A stretch of 64,000 nt of DNA from Blakeslea trispora (lineage: Eukaryota > Mucoromycota > Mucoromycetes > Mucorales > Choanephoraceae). Numbering within the stretch: the stretch's first letter is position 1; each line of letters starts with the position of its first letter. This document shows, one piece after another, positions 23,152-33,322 of the stretch. The position numbers and the translations under genes are program-made. A model generated the notes under the pieces. It ran no database searches and was not told the DNA's origin. It saw only the letters and a program-made list of their open reading frames with translations. The stretch lies in assembly GCA_025331445.1 (NCBI GenBank), contig JAIWNE010000072.1:62001-126000 (forward strand). The letters are read 5' to 3'.

Positions 23152-25813
23152 TGAACTCAACATTCTCTTACCTGCACTCAAAACAAAAACACATACAGCT
23201 AAACCGCGTGATCCTTATGAAATAAGACATGCTAACAAACAATCAAATTATAACAAATCAACACCACTGACCCATACGCAAGAAAACAAGCAAATTCCGG
23301 TTACTAATGATAACGACAAAGAGATGACTGAACAGGGACCCACAGAAGAAAAGGAAAATTCTAAGAAATCAAGAGTCGTGCGTACCATATCCCAACTTAT
23401 TAAAGAATTAGGATACAATGCCGCCCAAGACTTCTTGAAATCCACTCCGTTCATGACAAGAGCCCGATTACTTCACCTGGTACCGTCTCTGCAGAAAGAC
23501 ATCCGGTCTGGCCTAAGCAATCTAGGAAACAACATAAGAACAGCTTACGAGCAGAACAGTCTTAATATTTTAGCGCCTGCGGTAAACAACAACTCCCCCT
23601 TTACACTTTCATTTATCACTATGCAAGTAAACGGCTATGAGTTCACGAAATGCATGATAGACTGTGGAGCATGTAGAGCCATTTTGTCTGAAGATGCCAA
23701 GCGAGAAATGAACTTGGATATCGACGCTCCCTCCGCCGTCGTGTTCACGTTAGAAAATAACACCAAACAAGCATCCATTGGACAGTTATACGATGTGTCT
23801 ATAACAATGAACGATGTTGTGATCCCTATTACTATGGAAGTCATTCCAAACTCACCCGCCCCAATGGCACTTCGTAACGACTTTTTGAAGAGATCCAAGA
23901 CAGACGTTGACTTTGATAAAGAAACTATGACTGTTACTTACAAGAAGTTCAAAACCATGGTACCAATACGTATCCAAAGGAATTTGAAAATAATGGATAC
24001 CATCATGAGCGGAACCACTATCACTACAAATGGTGAAATGACCTCTCCTCAAGAGGATGAGATATCCGAAGTGGACTATGAGGAAGATGTAGACGATGAT
24101 TTTTTTTGTCTCCTTGGTGAAGATGAAAGCAAAACGAACATAAGACAACGTGACTCTCCACTTATTCTCCCTGCACATTCAAACACACCTGTAGTTTTGC
24201 ATATAGCAAGAAAAAATGAACCCCGTCTTATAAAAATAAATGATCAATTTATCCGGTATGTGTATGTTCCCGATCCCTTTATAAAACCTCAACAGGACAA
24301 GTTGACAATTAATTTGGTAAATAAGACGACCGAGTGCCAAGTCATAAAACCGCTTGTCAACATTGCCTCTATTTATGAAGTCGATGAGGAAGAAATTGAA
24401 TACTATGAGATAAATCCTCTTTTTTGTACCATGATTGCAAGTGATGAACATTCAACGGAAACTCTCAGTCTAAAGAGAAAGGAGATGATCAAGATACCTA
24501 AGGCTGATGTGGGAGCAAAGATAAGCGACTCATTCTACGCCCTGATCACCCAATATCAAGATATTTTTGATTGGGACAAGAACAAAGTTGGCAGAACAGA
24601 CATGATGAAACACAAGATTGTATTGGCGAAAAAAATCGAACCGATTAATGTCAGACCTTACAAATCGGCTCCAGCCGAATTTGAATCTCTAAAAACAGAG
24701 TTAGAAACATTGTTGAAGATGGGAGTCATCCGACCATCCACTAGTCCTTGGTTTGCACCCATTATCATGGTGCCGAAAAACAAAAAGATGAGCAAGGCAG
24801 AACAGTATACTGATTGGTGACTGATTAATGAAAGCTAAATAAGTTTGTAAAAAAGGACAGTTACCATGTGCCTAGAATAGACGACATCATTGATGCTATA
24901 AGTGATAGCACTGTTCTTAGTAGTCTTGACATGACCAACGCTTTCTTTGTCATCCCCATGGATGAAGATTTCATACAAATGACTGCGATGTCAACTCGTG
25001 CTGGTGTCTTTGAATACTGCTCAATGCCAATGGGGTTGTCTACAAGCCCTGCAAAATATCAACGTCTAGCCGATCTAGTATTCAAGACCCTTATCCACAA
25101 ATGCGTTGTCGTTTACATGGATGATTGCAACGTATACTCTCGGACCTACGAAGCACACCTGAAAGACCTAGAAGATGCTTTTCGTTGCATTCGTAAAGCA
25201 AACTTAGTACTGAACACTTCTAAATGTCAATTTTTTCATAAAAAGTTACAGTTTCTCGGGGTATGTAATCGGAAAGGATGGACTAGAAACTGCTGGAGAC
25301 ATCATTAAAAAAGTAAAGAACTTTCAAAAACCAACGACTATGACAGCAATCACAAGCTTCTTAAGCTTGTGTTCCTATTACCGAAGGTTTATACCGAATT
25401 TTGCCGCGAAAACCAGACCTCTTAATATGCTGACCAGGCCAAAAAGGGGAAGTACAAACAAATGGACCGAAGAGGCGACTCAGGCCTTTAACCTGCTAAA
25501 GCAAGAACCGACACAAGCTCTTGTGTTAGCCCAACCCGATTTTGACAAAGAATTTCTAGTGATTTGCGATGCCTTGAAGAAGGGACTAGGTTGTGTCCTT
25601 AGTCAAATAGAAAAAAATATGCAAGAGCATCCTGTTCGGTACTTAAGTAGAGGTCTCAAGCCAAATGAAGAGAACTACGAGATTACCAAGCTAGAATGTC
25701 TGGCTGTTATCTGGGCAGTTAAAGAGTTGCGCAATTACTTGCTGGGAAACAAGCTCACTATTATCAGCGATCATTCCGCGTTAAAGGGTTCGTTGAACCA
25801 AGAAAGACCAGTA
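23130..25813 (+). pseudogene. Element 1 Pol: protease, RT and first part of RNase H
   Basis: Frame 2 is open to 24820. It shows an aspartic protease with DCGACRAIL (about 23660, DCGA replacing the usual DTGA), then acidic linkers and the RT start KMGVIRPSTSPWFAPI. A stop-rich break lies at 24818-24870. RT resumes with SSLDMTNAFFVIPM, the catalytic VVYMDDCN (YMDD at 25114-25125) and, after a frameshift near 25260, SFLSLCSYYRRFIPNF. RNase H begins with LAQPDFDKEFLVICD and is cut at 25813 by transposon D. Non-functional. Confidence 0.85.
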
Positions 25814-25946
25814 ACGTGCCACTGAGCTTAAACCTCCCAGATTTCAAAATTTTTTCAATATTGAGCTCCCAAAAAATTGCACTCTACAAGGATCGAACTC
25901 ATGTCCTAGATATTTTTACTAGTAATTTTTTAAAAAAAAAAGAAGC

Positions 25947-28046
25947 TTACTCAAGGTCTTTGGGTACCTTTACTTTTCTGTGAGAAAGGTATTCTTTCTC
26001 AACAAACTTCTTGACATCGGCTGCCACTTCTCTCCCGCGTTCTTGTTTGCTGTATGCTTCGATATAATTCATACAGCGCTGGAAATACCTCCTGATTCGA
26101 GCGATATTTTCAGCTTTATCCAAGAACGCGGGAATATTCTTTTCTAACGACTTAAATGTGTAATCACATCTAATCCGGGCCTCTCTTTTAGCCATACCCC
26201 AATACATTTCTATCCAATTACACTCGCAGTGATACTTGGGGTATAGCTCGAAGATGTGGCCAGCATCTTCTACAACTTCTTGCAATGCAGTTTTTTGTGC
26301 TAAAAAGTCTGGTCTGCTTTCCAGAAAATGCAATGCACAACACATCAACTTGACTCCGGGTTCAGGACTACCACAGCGCATCTTCCAAGTCACAAAGTCA
26401 TTGTCCACTTTCTTCCAAAATTCTTTTGATACCTTTAAACCAATGAGTCAAACTAAGTTACATTATAATAAGAGTACTTAAACTTTTCGTACCTTTGAAG
26501 TATCTGACGTGCTTTAGTTTAGGTCTACCCTTGGAGTCATGGGATGAAATCTTCTTGTCATAGAAAAATGATTGCTTCAAAAGCTGACCAGAAGAGAGTT
26601 CAATGGTTGTATCCTTGAACTGATATCACTCAGTTAAAGGCCATGGTTTCTCATTGAGCGTCATTCGGCTTGCAACTAGTGCGTCTTCGCTGTAAGCCCC
26701 ATGATTTGAGCTGTTATCAAAGAGGAATACAGCTCGGCAATCTGGGTGCAAGCTTTCAAACAGCCCAATGACATGATCCTTTAACTGGGCGACCATAACC
26801 TTACTTGTCCACCAAACATCTCTGCTTTCCACAGCTTTAAACAGCTTTCTAGAGCTCCAACCACGGATCCTCATTGTTCCATGACAAGGGCACTGAAACT
26901 CGCTAACCATGATGGAGGAGCCAGGCCTTTTCTTTCGGATGTAGTTTTCATCCTTTGACATCCAGAGGGTATCCTTGCTGTCATTGGCATAGAACGTGGA
27001 CTCGTCTTGAGTCACAAAGACCAACTTTTTCTCGCCTTCCTCCAAGTTGGGCTCCAAGATCTCCTCCTGATTTTCGCTATCATAAAACTCCGACTTGGTG
27101 GCATACTCCATCATTCTTTTGGCCCAGGAGTTGCGATATTCTACGACGTCTTGACGCTCATGGCCATCGAAGAATATCGTCTTTTCGTTCTTGCGGTAGC
27201 TGCACCCCCATTCATAGAGGTACTTGGCCACAGTAGACTCCGAAACTGTGTCTCTAACGCCGAGAACCGAGGGAGCAACTTCAACTTCGATGTACTGCTT
27301 TAAAGCCAAAACAGTACGCTCAGCTGGCTTCATTTCTCTAAACTTTTGCAACGACATCATTTTGACATCGTTGTCACTCAAGAACGACTCACGCTTGATG
27401 TGAGCGCCCTGAGAGTGATCTGAAAGCTCACCTGCTTACAAGAATTCCTTTGCCCATTTTACAATGCATTTAGCACGGTATTCTTCGTTGTTGTGAGGCC
27501 ATAAGTGCCTGGCAACTTCTTCTGACGCTTTGCCCTTCTTCAATCCTGCAAGTCTGTTTTCGAAATATGCTTGAACAGACATATAACGAAAAAAGTTGTA
27601 TGACTCCAAAGAGCTTCCGTCATGCTTCTTGTTCATAACGGGCTTGTTGATCTCTTTGATCGAGTCCAAAGACTTCTCAATCAAGGCCAACTCCTTTTGA
27701 GAGGCACTCATCTCTACCTCGGCAACAGGAAGTGGTTTTTCTTCTAAGGTAATCCCAAAGTTGAAGAGCGTTGCTCGGGGATCTACCTTTTGAGCTTCCT
27801 TGGTTTTTCTCCACTTAGTGGTAGTGGAGTTCTTCATGTAATGGCCTTTTCTCTTCCTGATGCTACTGTTGTTGTCTCGCAAGCGGTCAAGGCACGAGGT
27901 GCTAACGGTAGCTTGCCAAAGTTGCCAATCTTAGACATTATCAACTGTTGAAGTTTCAACAGAAATTTCATCTCTCTTCACAAGTTTTCCTTTTTCGTCT
28001 TTCTTTTGGGATTTGAAATGTTGAGCTCTTTTGCTTAATTGAGGCA
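25947..28046 (-). pseudogene. Transposase of D (DDE family with a DGHERxDVVEYR motif)
   Basis: Starts at the ATG 28046 (MPQLSKRAQHFKSQKK). Recognisable pieces: FFDGHERQDVVEYRNSWAKR, LVFVTQDESTFYAND with the first catalytic Asp, AVFLFDNSSNHGAY with the second, and ECNWIEMYWGMAKREAR with the Glu. This is a Tc1/mariner-related DDE family common in fungi (family memory, not searched). An intron of about 57 bases, donor GTACGA at about 26492 and acceptor GGTTTAAAG at about 26436, rejoins the last exon. In-frame stops at about 27936, 27434-27436 and about 26623 disable it. Confidence 0.78.
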
Positions 28047-28221
28047 TAGTTAATAATAGTAAATGTAAACAAAAGGCGGTTTCTCAAACGCGAACAGACG
28101 CGAATTAATACTTACACGAACGCGATATAGAAATAGTCTAACTTCCTAATTGGCTCGCTATCATTTGAATTCCCGAAAAGCGGTACTATACTTTTTATAG
28201 GTATACCTGCTCTTTTCAATA

Positions 28222-29893
28222 CAGTGCGTCCACCCTCATTTGGACACTTTTTTGAAAAAATTGGTCGGAATTTAGAATTCAATTGCCCATAAATTTGAAG
28301 TCCAATTGGTCACTTTTTTGAGCTCCATTTGGACAATTTTTCGAACTTCATTTGGTTGATTTTTTGAAAGAAAAAAAAAGTTATTATTATTCAATGTTTA
28401 TATAGGAACCTTATTAAGACAGTTTTGAAACTGATTTACAGAATGCTGAATGAAGCCTTTTAGATGCTTAACAGGTACAGACTCAGCAGCTTCAATGATA
28501 CGTGAAACAAGTGTTTCTGAATCTGTAAGCTTGCTCCGTTTAACTTTCGCCTTTACAACAGCCCAAGACTGCTTGATTGGATTAAGTTCAGGCGAGTAGG
28601 GAGGAAGATAGACGGGTGTATAGCCTCTTCTTATAATAACTGGGTCAATGATCTTAGGCATATGAATTGGAGCATTATCCATATCAATAAAGTAGCCCTT
28701 CATTTCAGGATACTCATCCATAATATCCATCGTATCATTCAGAAATTGAAGAAAGTGGCCGCCTGTAGTACCTTTGGGGACGGACAATCTATCTTCAGGT
28801 GCCTTTCTTTTTGTAGCTCCTACAACTCTTCTTTTCTTCGTATTTCCTGCCTCTCTCAAACTCAAATTGAGAACACCAATAGCTGAAATTGCTCCAATCA
28901 CAGTATGCGAAGTACCCTTTGTTGAAAGTGTTACAACAATGGCTCTTGTTCCTTGTGCGGACCAACCTCGACTGCGACGCATGTTCACATCGAAGCCAAA
29001 CTCATCGATAAAGATACAATTCTTTAAGTAATCCATTCCGTTCTGAGTCCATTGGTTGACCCAGTCAGCCCGTGCCTGAAGATTTTCTTCTCTGTTACGA
29101 GCAGCAGGATGGCGTGTTACAACCTTGATACTTAGGTTGCATTCTTCTTTCATGAATTCAGCTACTCTGGATTTCTTGATCTCTAACCCAGCAAAACTTG
29201 ATTTTAAATCATCTACGGCATCCTGAATAGTCGCAGAAGCATCCTCATCGAAAAAATTGATCAAATGACGCTTATGATCCTCACCAAGCTGGCTAATAGG
29301 CCTACTAGAACAAAGATTTGTCTTTTTCGTAGGTATCGTTCTATCTGGGTCCTCTTCGTATGCCTTTTTCCACTTGCGCGCAGTGTCATAATTCACGTTT
29401 GCTGCTTGAGCTGCTTCTCTGGGCTTCATTAGCTTTTCTTTCAAGTAATAGAAGTAACGCTTACGATTTTCTAAAGTGTGGACATTGTATTGACGCGATC
29501 TTTCTTTCTTGGCAGTAACCTCTTCCATGATGGTGTCATTCATGTCTTCTTCGACTCGATGATCTTTGTTTTTGATGCATTTTCGAAGATCAGTTAAACT
29601 TCTTAATCGAAACGATTTTTCTTCAATAAAAGTAGTTGTTTCTTGCCCTCTTTCATCAATAATGTTTCCAGTGCCGTCTTCATAAAAAAATTCCATGTTG
29701 TAAAGTGTCTAATAAAAAATGATCAAATAGTATCGGTTAAATGAATTTCGATAAGTTGTCCAAATGGAGCTCAAAAAAGTGACCAATTGGACTTCAAATT
29801 TATGGGCAATTGGAGCTCACAAAAGTGGGCAATTGAATTCTAAATTCCGACCAATTTTTTCAAAAAAGTGTCCAAATGAGGGTGGACGCACTG
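28222..29893 (-). mobile_element. Tc1/mariner-like element nested in D
   Basis: TIRs of roughly 110 bases begin CAGTGCGTCCACCCTCATTT on both ends, flanked by TA (28220-28221 and 29894-29895). The 1672-bp element carries one transposase on the minus strand and sits just upstream of the D transposase start. Confidence 0.92.
28398..29696 (-). CDS. Tc1/mariner-type transposase, open but with catalytic Glu replaced by Lys
   Basis: A full-length 432-residue open frame. The N-terminal helix-turn-helix region includes RKRYFYYLKEKLMKPREAAQ and YDTARKWKKAYEED. The DDE domain has CIFIDEFGFD (first Asp), GYFIDMDNAPIH (second Asp) and the box YSPELNPIKQSW, where the family has NPIE. The Glu that completes the DD34E-type triad is therefore Lys, so the protein should bind DNA but not cut. 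It is the only uninterrupted Tc1-like transposase frame in the window. Confidence 0.85.
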   Translation of the reverse strand: MEFFYEDGTGNIIDERGQETTTFIEEKSFRLRSLTDLRKCIKNKDHRVEEDMNDTIMEEVTAKKERSRQYNVHTLENRKRYFYYLKEKLMKPREAAQAANVNYDTARKWKKAYEEDPDRTIPTKKTNLCSSRPISQLGEDHKRHLINFFDEDASATIQDAVDDLKSSFAGLEIKKSRVAEFMKEECNLSIKVVTRHPAARNREENLQARADWVNQWTQNGMDYLKNCIFIDEFGFDVNMRRSRGWSAQGTRAIVVTLSTKGTSHTVIGAISAIGVLNLSLREAGNTKKRRVVGATKRKAPEDRLSVPKGTTGGHFLQFLNDTMDIMDEYPEMKGYFIDMDNAPIHMPKIIDPVIIRRGYTPVYLPPYSPELNPIKQSWAVVKAKVKRSKLTDSETLVSRIIEAAESVPVKHLKGFIQHSVNQFQNCLNKVPI

Positions 29894-30126
29894 TATTGAC
29901 CTCTCCCCACTATACCTCAGCCAAAAAATTTAAAAACCGCCAAACTTTGAGACCTTACTGCACAAAAGTTTTGCAGAGGAAAAAAAAACTGAGGCGATAA
30001 ACTAGTTTTGAAAAGATCAAAGAACAATGTTATCGCTTTAGAATTGTATTTTATTTAGTTTGGGATGCTGTGAAAAACTTCAAAGTTTTGACAAAATATA
30101 GGAGCTTTAAGTTTGGTAGCACCATA

Positions 30127-30237
30127 GGCATTATTGCAAGATGGATAGCCACTCTCAATGAATATGACTATGAAATCAAGTACAGACCTGGTAAAGTCAA
30201 CAACAGTGCCTATTTTCTGTCTCGGTTAGGCCACTAA
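30127..30237 (+). pseudogene. Element 1 RNase H, C-terminal remainder after D
   Basis: Resumes exactly in the frame predicted by removing D: GIIARWIATLNEYDYEIKYR, then the terminal NSAYFLSRLGH and stop TAA at 30235-30237. That stop codon is also the first TAA of the hairpin array. Confidence 0.85.
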
Positions 30238-30410
30238 ACTATATGCGACCGCAAATGTCGTTAAACTACCAGCCGACCGAAACAGTCGTTAAACTACTAT
30301 TTGACCGCAATGTCTCTAAACTAATACTTGATCGTAATGTCTCTAAACTAATATTCGACCGTAAATGTCTTTGAACTAATGTTCGACCGTAAATGTCGTT
30401 AAACTGTCAA
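30235..30410 (+). repeat. Tandem array of 27-28 bp units with GAC/GTC hairpins (element 1)
   Basis: About six units, each starting TAAACTA and holding a core like CGACCGTAAATGTCG, where CGAC and GTCG can pair around a 7-base loop. The array fills the gap between the RNase H stop and the integrase reading frame. A related array occupies the same place in element 2 (48658-48810). Confidence 0.85.
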
Positions 30411-30445
30411 GCGTATAATTATTTTTCTGCTCTCCGCTGTAGAAG

Positions 30446-31463
30446 ATGATTGTAAATCACGAAGACACATTTATAAAAAAAAAATTTAACAAACAACTTA
30501 TTCTGCTTTTCTTTTACTTTTTCAACTTAACAAACTATATGGACATTTTATATTACCAAGCTCTATTATATTCTCTCGAAACACTGGAATATCCCACATG
30601 TGCCTCAACCAACCTAAAACGTTTCATACATTCAAACAAACAAGAATATTTCGCCGACAACAATTGTTTATACTATCGAGGAGACAAACCTCGAATAATA
30701 GTTACAAAGCAACAAGTTCCCATGATCTTTGACCTATATCACAACAGCTCCCTTGGAGGTCATTACGCTTTCAAGAATACCTTCCTCTAAATCAATCAAA
30801 AGTACTACTGGCTTAACATGAAATGAGACATTAAACAACTAGTGCAAACTTGTCCCAGATGCCAAACCCAAGGAAAAGAGCAGCTACAGGAGCTATTACA
30901 CCCAATACCTGTACCTCTTGAGCCGTTTCAGCAAATTGTCATGGATATTAAGCATGTGGCCCAATCCCGAGGAGGCCATAGATACATCATTGTTGCCATC
31001 GACTACTATACGAAGTGGGTAAAAGCTCGTGCCCTGATTGCTGCCAATTCCATAGAGGTAACGAATTTCTTCTTGGAAGAGGTAATCGCTCGCCTTCTGT
31101 TCCAAAGATCATTGTTTCCGACAATGGTACCCCCTTCGCAAACTCAATTATGGCTTCATTGTGTTCAACGCTTCACATCAAGCACCGGTTTATCTCGCCA
31201 TATCATGCATCAGGTAATGGCTTAGTGGAGCGGTTCAATAGAACTCTTAGTGTTGCTCTACGTGCATTACCTGGTGAATAAAAACCTGACTGCATATGTA
31301 CTTACCTTTGCTGTTGTTCTCATATCGCACTTTAATACAAGCGTCAACAAAATACTCCCCATTCAAGTTACTATACGGTCGAGTTGAGAACACAATATTA
31401 GATAACTTAATACAGCCCAACGTGATTAATTACGATGAAATGAAATTTGATGATCGGGTGATA
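30446..31463 (+). pseudogene. Element 1 integrase in its own reading frame, truncated
   Basis: Starts with its own ATG at 30446, or more likely 30539 (MDILYYQALLYSLETLEYP, matching the element 2 start). Zinc-binding HHCC region: HNSSLGGHYAFKN and CPRCQ. Catalytic core: VMDIKHV, IIVSDNGTPFANS and NGLVERFNRTL give the D, D and E. Stops at 30788-30790 and about 30823, and frame changes near 31095 and 31280, break it. The C-terminal domain is cut by element E at 31463. Confidence 0.82.
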
Positions 31464-32794
31464 CAGTCAGAACGAAAAAAAAAGATAATTTTTAAGACTC
31501 CGTAAAAGAAGGGTAAATGTATGACACGTCTTACATTCCCATCATTCTACCTCTCTTTCTTAATAAAATTCCTTAAAACTCACAATATGTCTCAATTATC
31601 CACTGAACTTAAAGCTATCATCGTTGATCGTTGGCAAAGAAACTAACCACAGATCGAAATTGCCCAAGAACTTGGAATTAACCCAGTCACTGTTAACAGG
31701 ACCATCAAGAGATTTCAAGCCAGAGTTACTGTTGAAAGAGCTGGGGGCTCTGGAAGACCCAAATCTCCTGACGAACGAAGCAAGAGAGTCCTGAAGAGAG
31801 CCATCCAAAAGGACAGATCTGTTACGCTTGCTTCTTTGCAGCAAGAGCTGCCAGTAAAGGTGCACACCCAAACCATTGCAAAGGAGTTGCATGGTTTGGG
31901 TTACAACAAGAGAGTTGCGGCAAAGAAGCCTTTTCTAAAGGAGGCACATATGGAGAAGAGGCTTCAATTTGCCAAAGCTCACCAAAACTGGACAATAGAG
32001 CAATGGAAGCAAGTCGTCTGGACAGATGAGTCCAGCGTGGAAATTGGCAAGGATATCTTGCAAAAAAAAGTCTGGAGATTGTCACAGGAAAAATACGACA
32101 AGGACTGCCTGAAGCCTTCTTTCAAGAGTGGCCGAACCAGCATTATGGTTTGGGGGCCATATGTGGTTGCAACAAGTCCGAGTTGGTGTTCCTGCCAAAG
32201 GACAGAAGAACAAACCAGGATTTCGTAGACCTGGTCTACAAGCCTGTTCTTCTGGGCTTTCTCCAGAGCAATCCCGGATCGGTCTTGATGGAAGATAACG
32301 CCAGCATCCACACAGCCAAAGCTGCCAAGGAGTGGAGGGATCTCAATGGGGTTGAGAAAATAGAGTGGCCTGCTCAATCTCCTGATCTCAACCCCATTGA
32401 GAACGTCTGGAGTGAAATGAAGCGACGCTTCCATCAAGACTGGTCCAGGTTTAAAGGCCAGAAAAGCAATGAGGAGATGCTGGTGGATGCTTGGAACAGT
32501 ATCACTGTCGAATACCTCGACAAAACTATTTCAAGCATGCCATCACGCATGAAAAAAGTGATTGCTGCCAAAGGAGGCTCAATTGACTCCTAGGCAAGCA
32601 ATCGAAAAATAAAACACATCTTTTGCCCCAATTTTATTTATAATTTTATTAATTAGACATTTGAAAGTGTATGATCTGAAAAAAGAAAGCTTGGTTAACT
32701 AAGAAGTATTGACTGAACAACAAGTAAAATGGTCTTCATCCCTCATGATGACCTTGTCGGAATTCAAAAAATTATCTTTTTTTCGTTCTGACTG
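31464..32794 (+). mobile_element. Tc1-like element E at the element 1/element 2 junction
   Basis: Terminal inverted repeats CAGTCAGAACGAAAAAAAA, with TA on each side (31462-31463 and 32795-32796). Size is 1331 bp, with one transposase. Left of it is element 1 integrase, right of it element 2 gag, so the two flanks are not parts of one continuous host sequence. Confidence 0.9.
31587..32593 (+). pseudogene. Tc1-type transposase of E, broken by one stop and one frameshift
   Basis: From ATG 31587. The N-terminus has a helix-turn-helix (QIEIAQELGINPVTVNRTIK) and a GRPK-like basic link. DD34E residues: VVWTDESSVEI, LMEDNASIHTA and SPDLNPIENVW. A TAA at about 31644 (probably from CAA) and loss of one G in the G-run near 32150 interrupt an otherwise complete protein of about 335 residues. 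The damage is minor, so E moved fairly recently. Confidence 0.9.
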
Positions 32795-32796
32795 TA

Positions 32797-33322
32797 CCAT
32801 CGGGGAACAACTCCAGATGCAGCACCTTTCAAACAAGTAGAACAACTCAATATTCCTCAAGAGCCTCCCTCAAAAGCACCTCCTCCATCAGCTACAAATA
32901 CTGCTACTTTCAATGTTGAAAACCTTAAGGCTATGATGGAAGACGTTTTTGATAAAAAAATAAAGGCAATGCAAACTGATAGGCCCTCATATGACAATAA
33001 GCCGAGGGAAAGCTCCTACCAAGGTGGTTATGCTACCAGACTTTATAATTATAATCGTAATTATGATCGACGATACCAGAATTACCCAAACAATTACAAT
33101 TCTTGAGGCAATGATAATCGGGAGCCCCGTAGGGAATATCGCAATGATTACTACCAACGTAACTTCAACAATGAAGAAAAGAGGTATCCAGAAAGAGCTT
33201 ACGATAATCGTCGCAATGGTTACCAGGACAACGCCCCTGAAGCTCGGAAACAAGGTTTCAACTATGTTGAGAATGATTCTTCATATCAGACTGATTATCA
33301 AAGACCTTCAAAAAACTATTAA
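32797..33322 (+). pseudogene. Element 2 Gag, C-terminal part
   Basis: Pro-rich then Asn/Arg/Tyr-rich tail (NYNRNYDRRYQNYPNN) like the element 1 Gag end, with no CCHC knuckle. One stop at about 33105. It ends with TAA at 33320-33322, which overlaps the ATG of the protease frame (TAATG). Confidence 0.75.

Larger units (their letters stand above)
25814..30124 (-). mobile_element. DDE transposon D, with TA duplication and a nested Tc1-like element
   Basis: TIRs start ACGTGCCACTGAGCTTAAAC on the left and, inverted, TGGTGCTACCAAACTTAAAG on the right, agreeing at most positions (GTGC, AC, CTTAAA, CTCC). A TA flanks each side (25812-25813 and 30125-30126). Removing it with one TA joins the element 1 RNase H frame. 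Net size is about 2.6 kb once the nested element at 28222-29893 is excluded. Its transposase relic is on the minus strand. Confidence 0.78.
21930..31463 (+). mobile_element. Ty3-type LTR retrotransposon, element 1 (3' end lost, interrupted by D)
   Basis: Gag, protease, RT, RNase H and integrase remain in order. The primer-binding site is at 21930-21947, so the 5' LTR should end just before it, but no second LTR exists here to fix its start. Transposon D (25814-30124) interrupts RNase H, and removal restores the frame. The right end is cut in the integrase at 31463, where Tc1-like element E begins. The many stops and shifts show age. Confidence 0.85.

Noticed and set aside
23248..24451. Minus-strand frames within element 1 Pol
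   Set aside because: They lie opposite a recognised protease/RT coding frame.
30235..30410. CRISPR array
   Set aside because: Units are 27-28 bp in direct tandem without unique spacers, in a eukaryotic retrotransposon.
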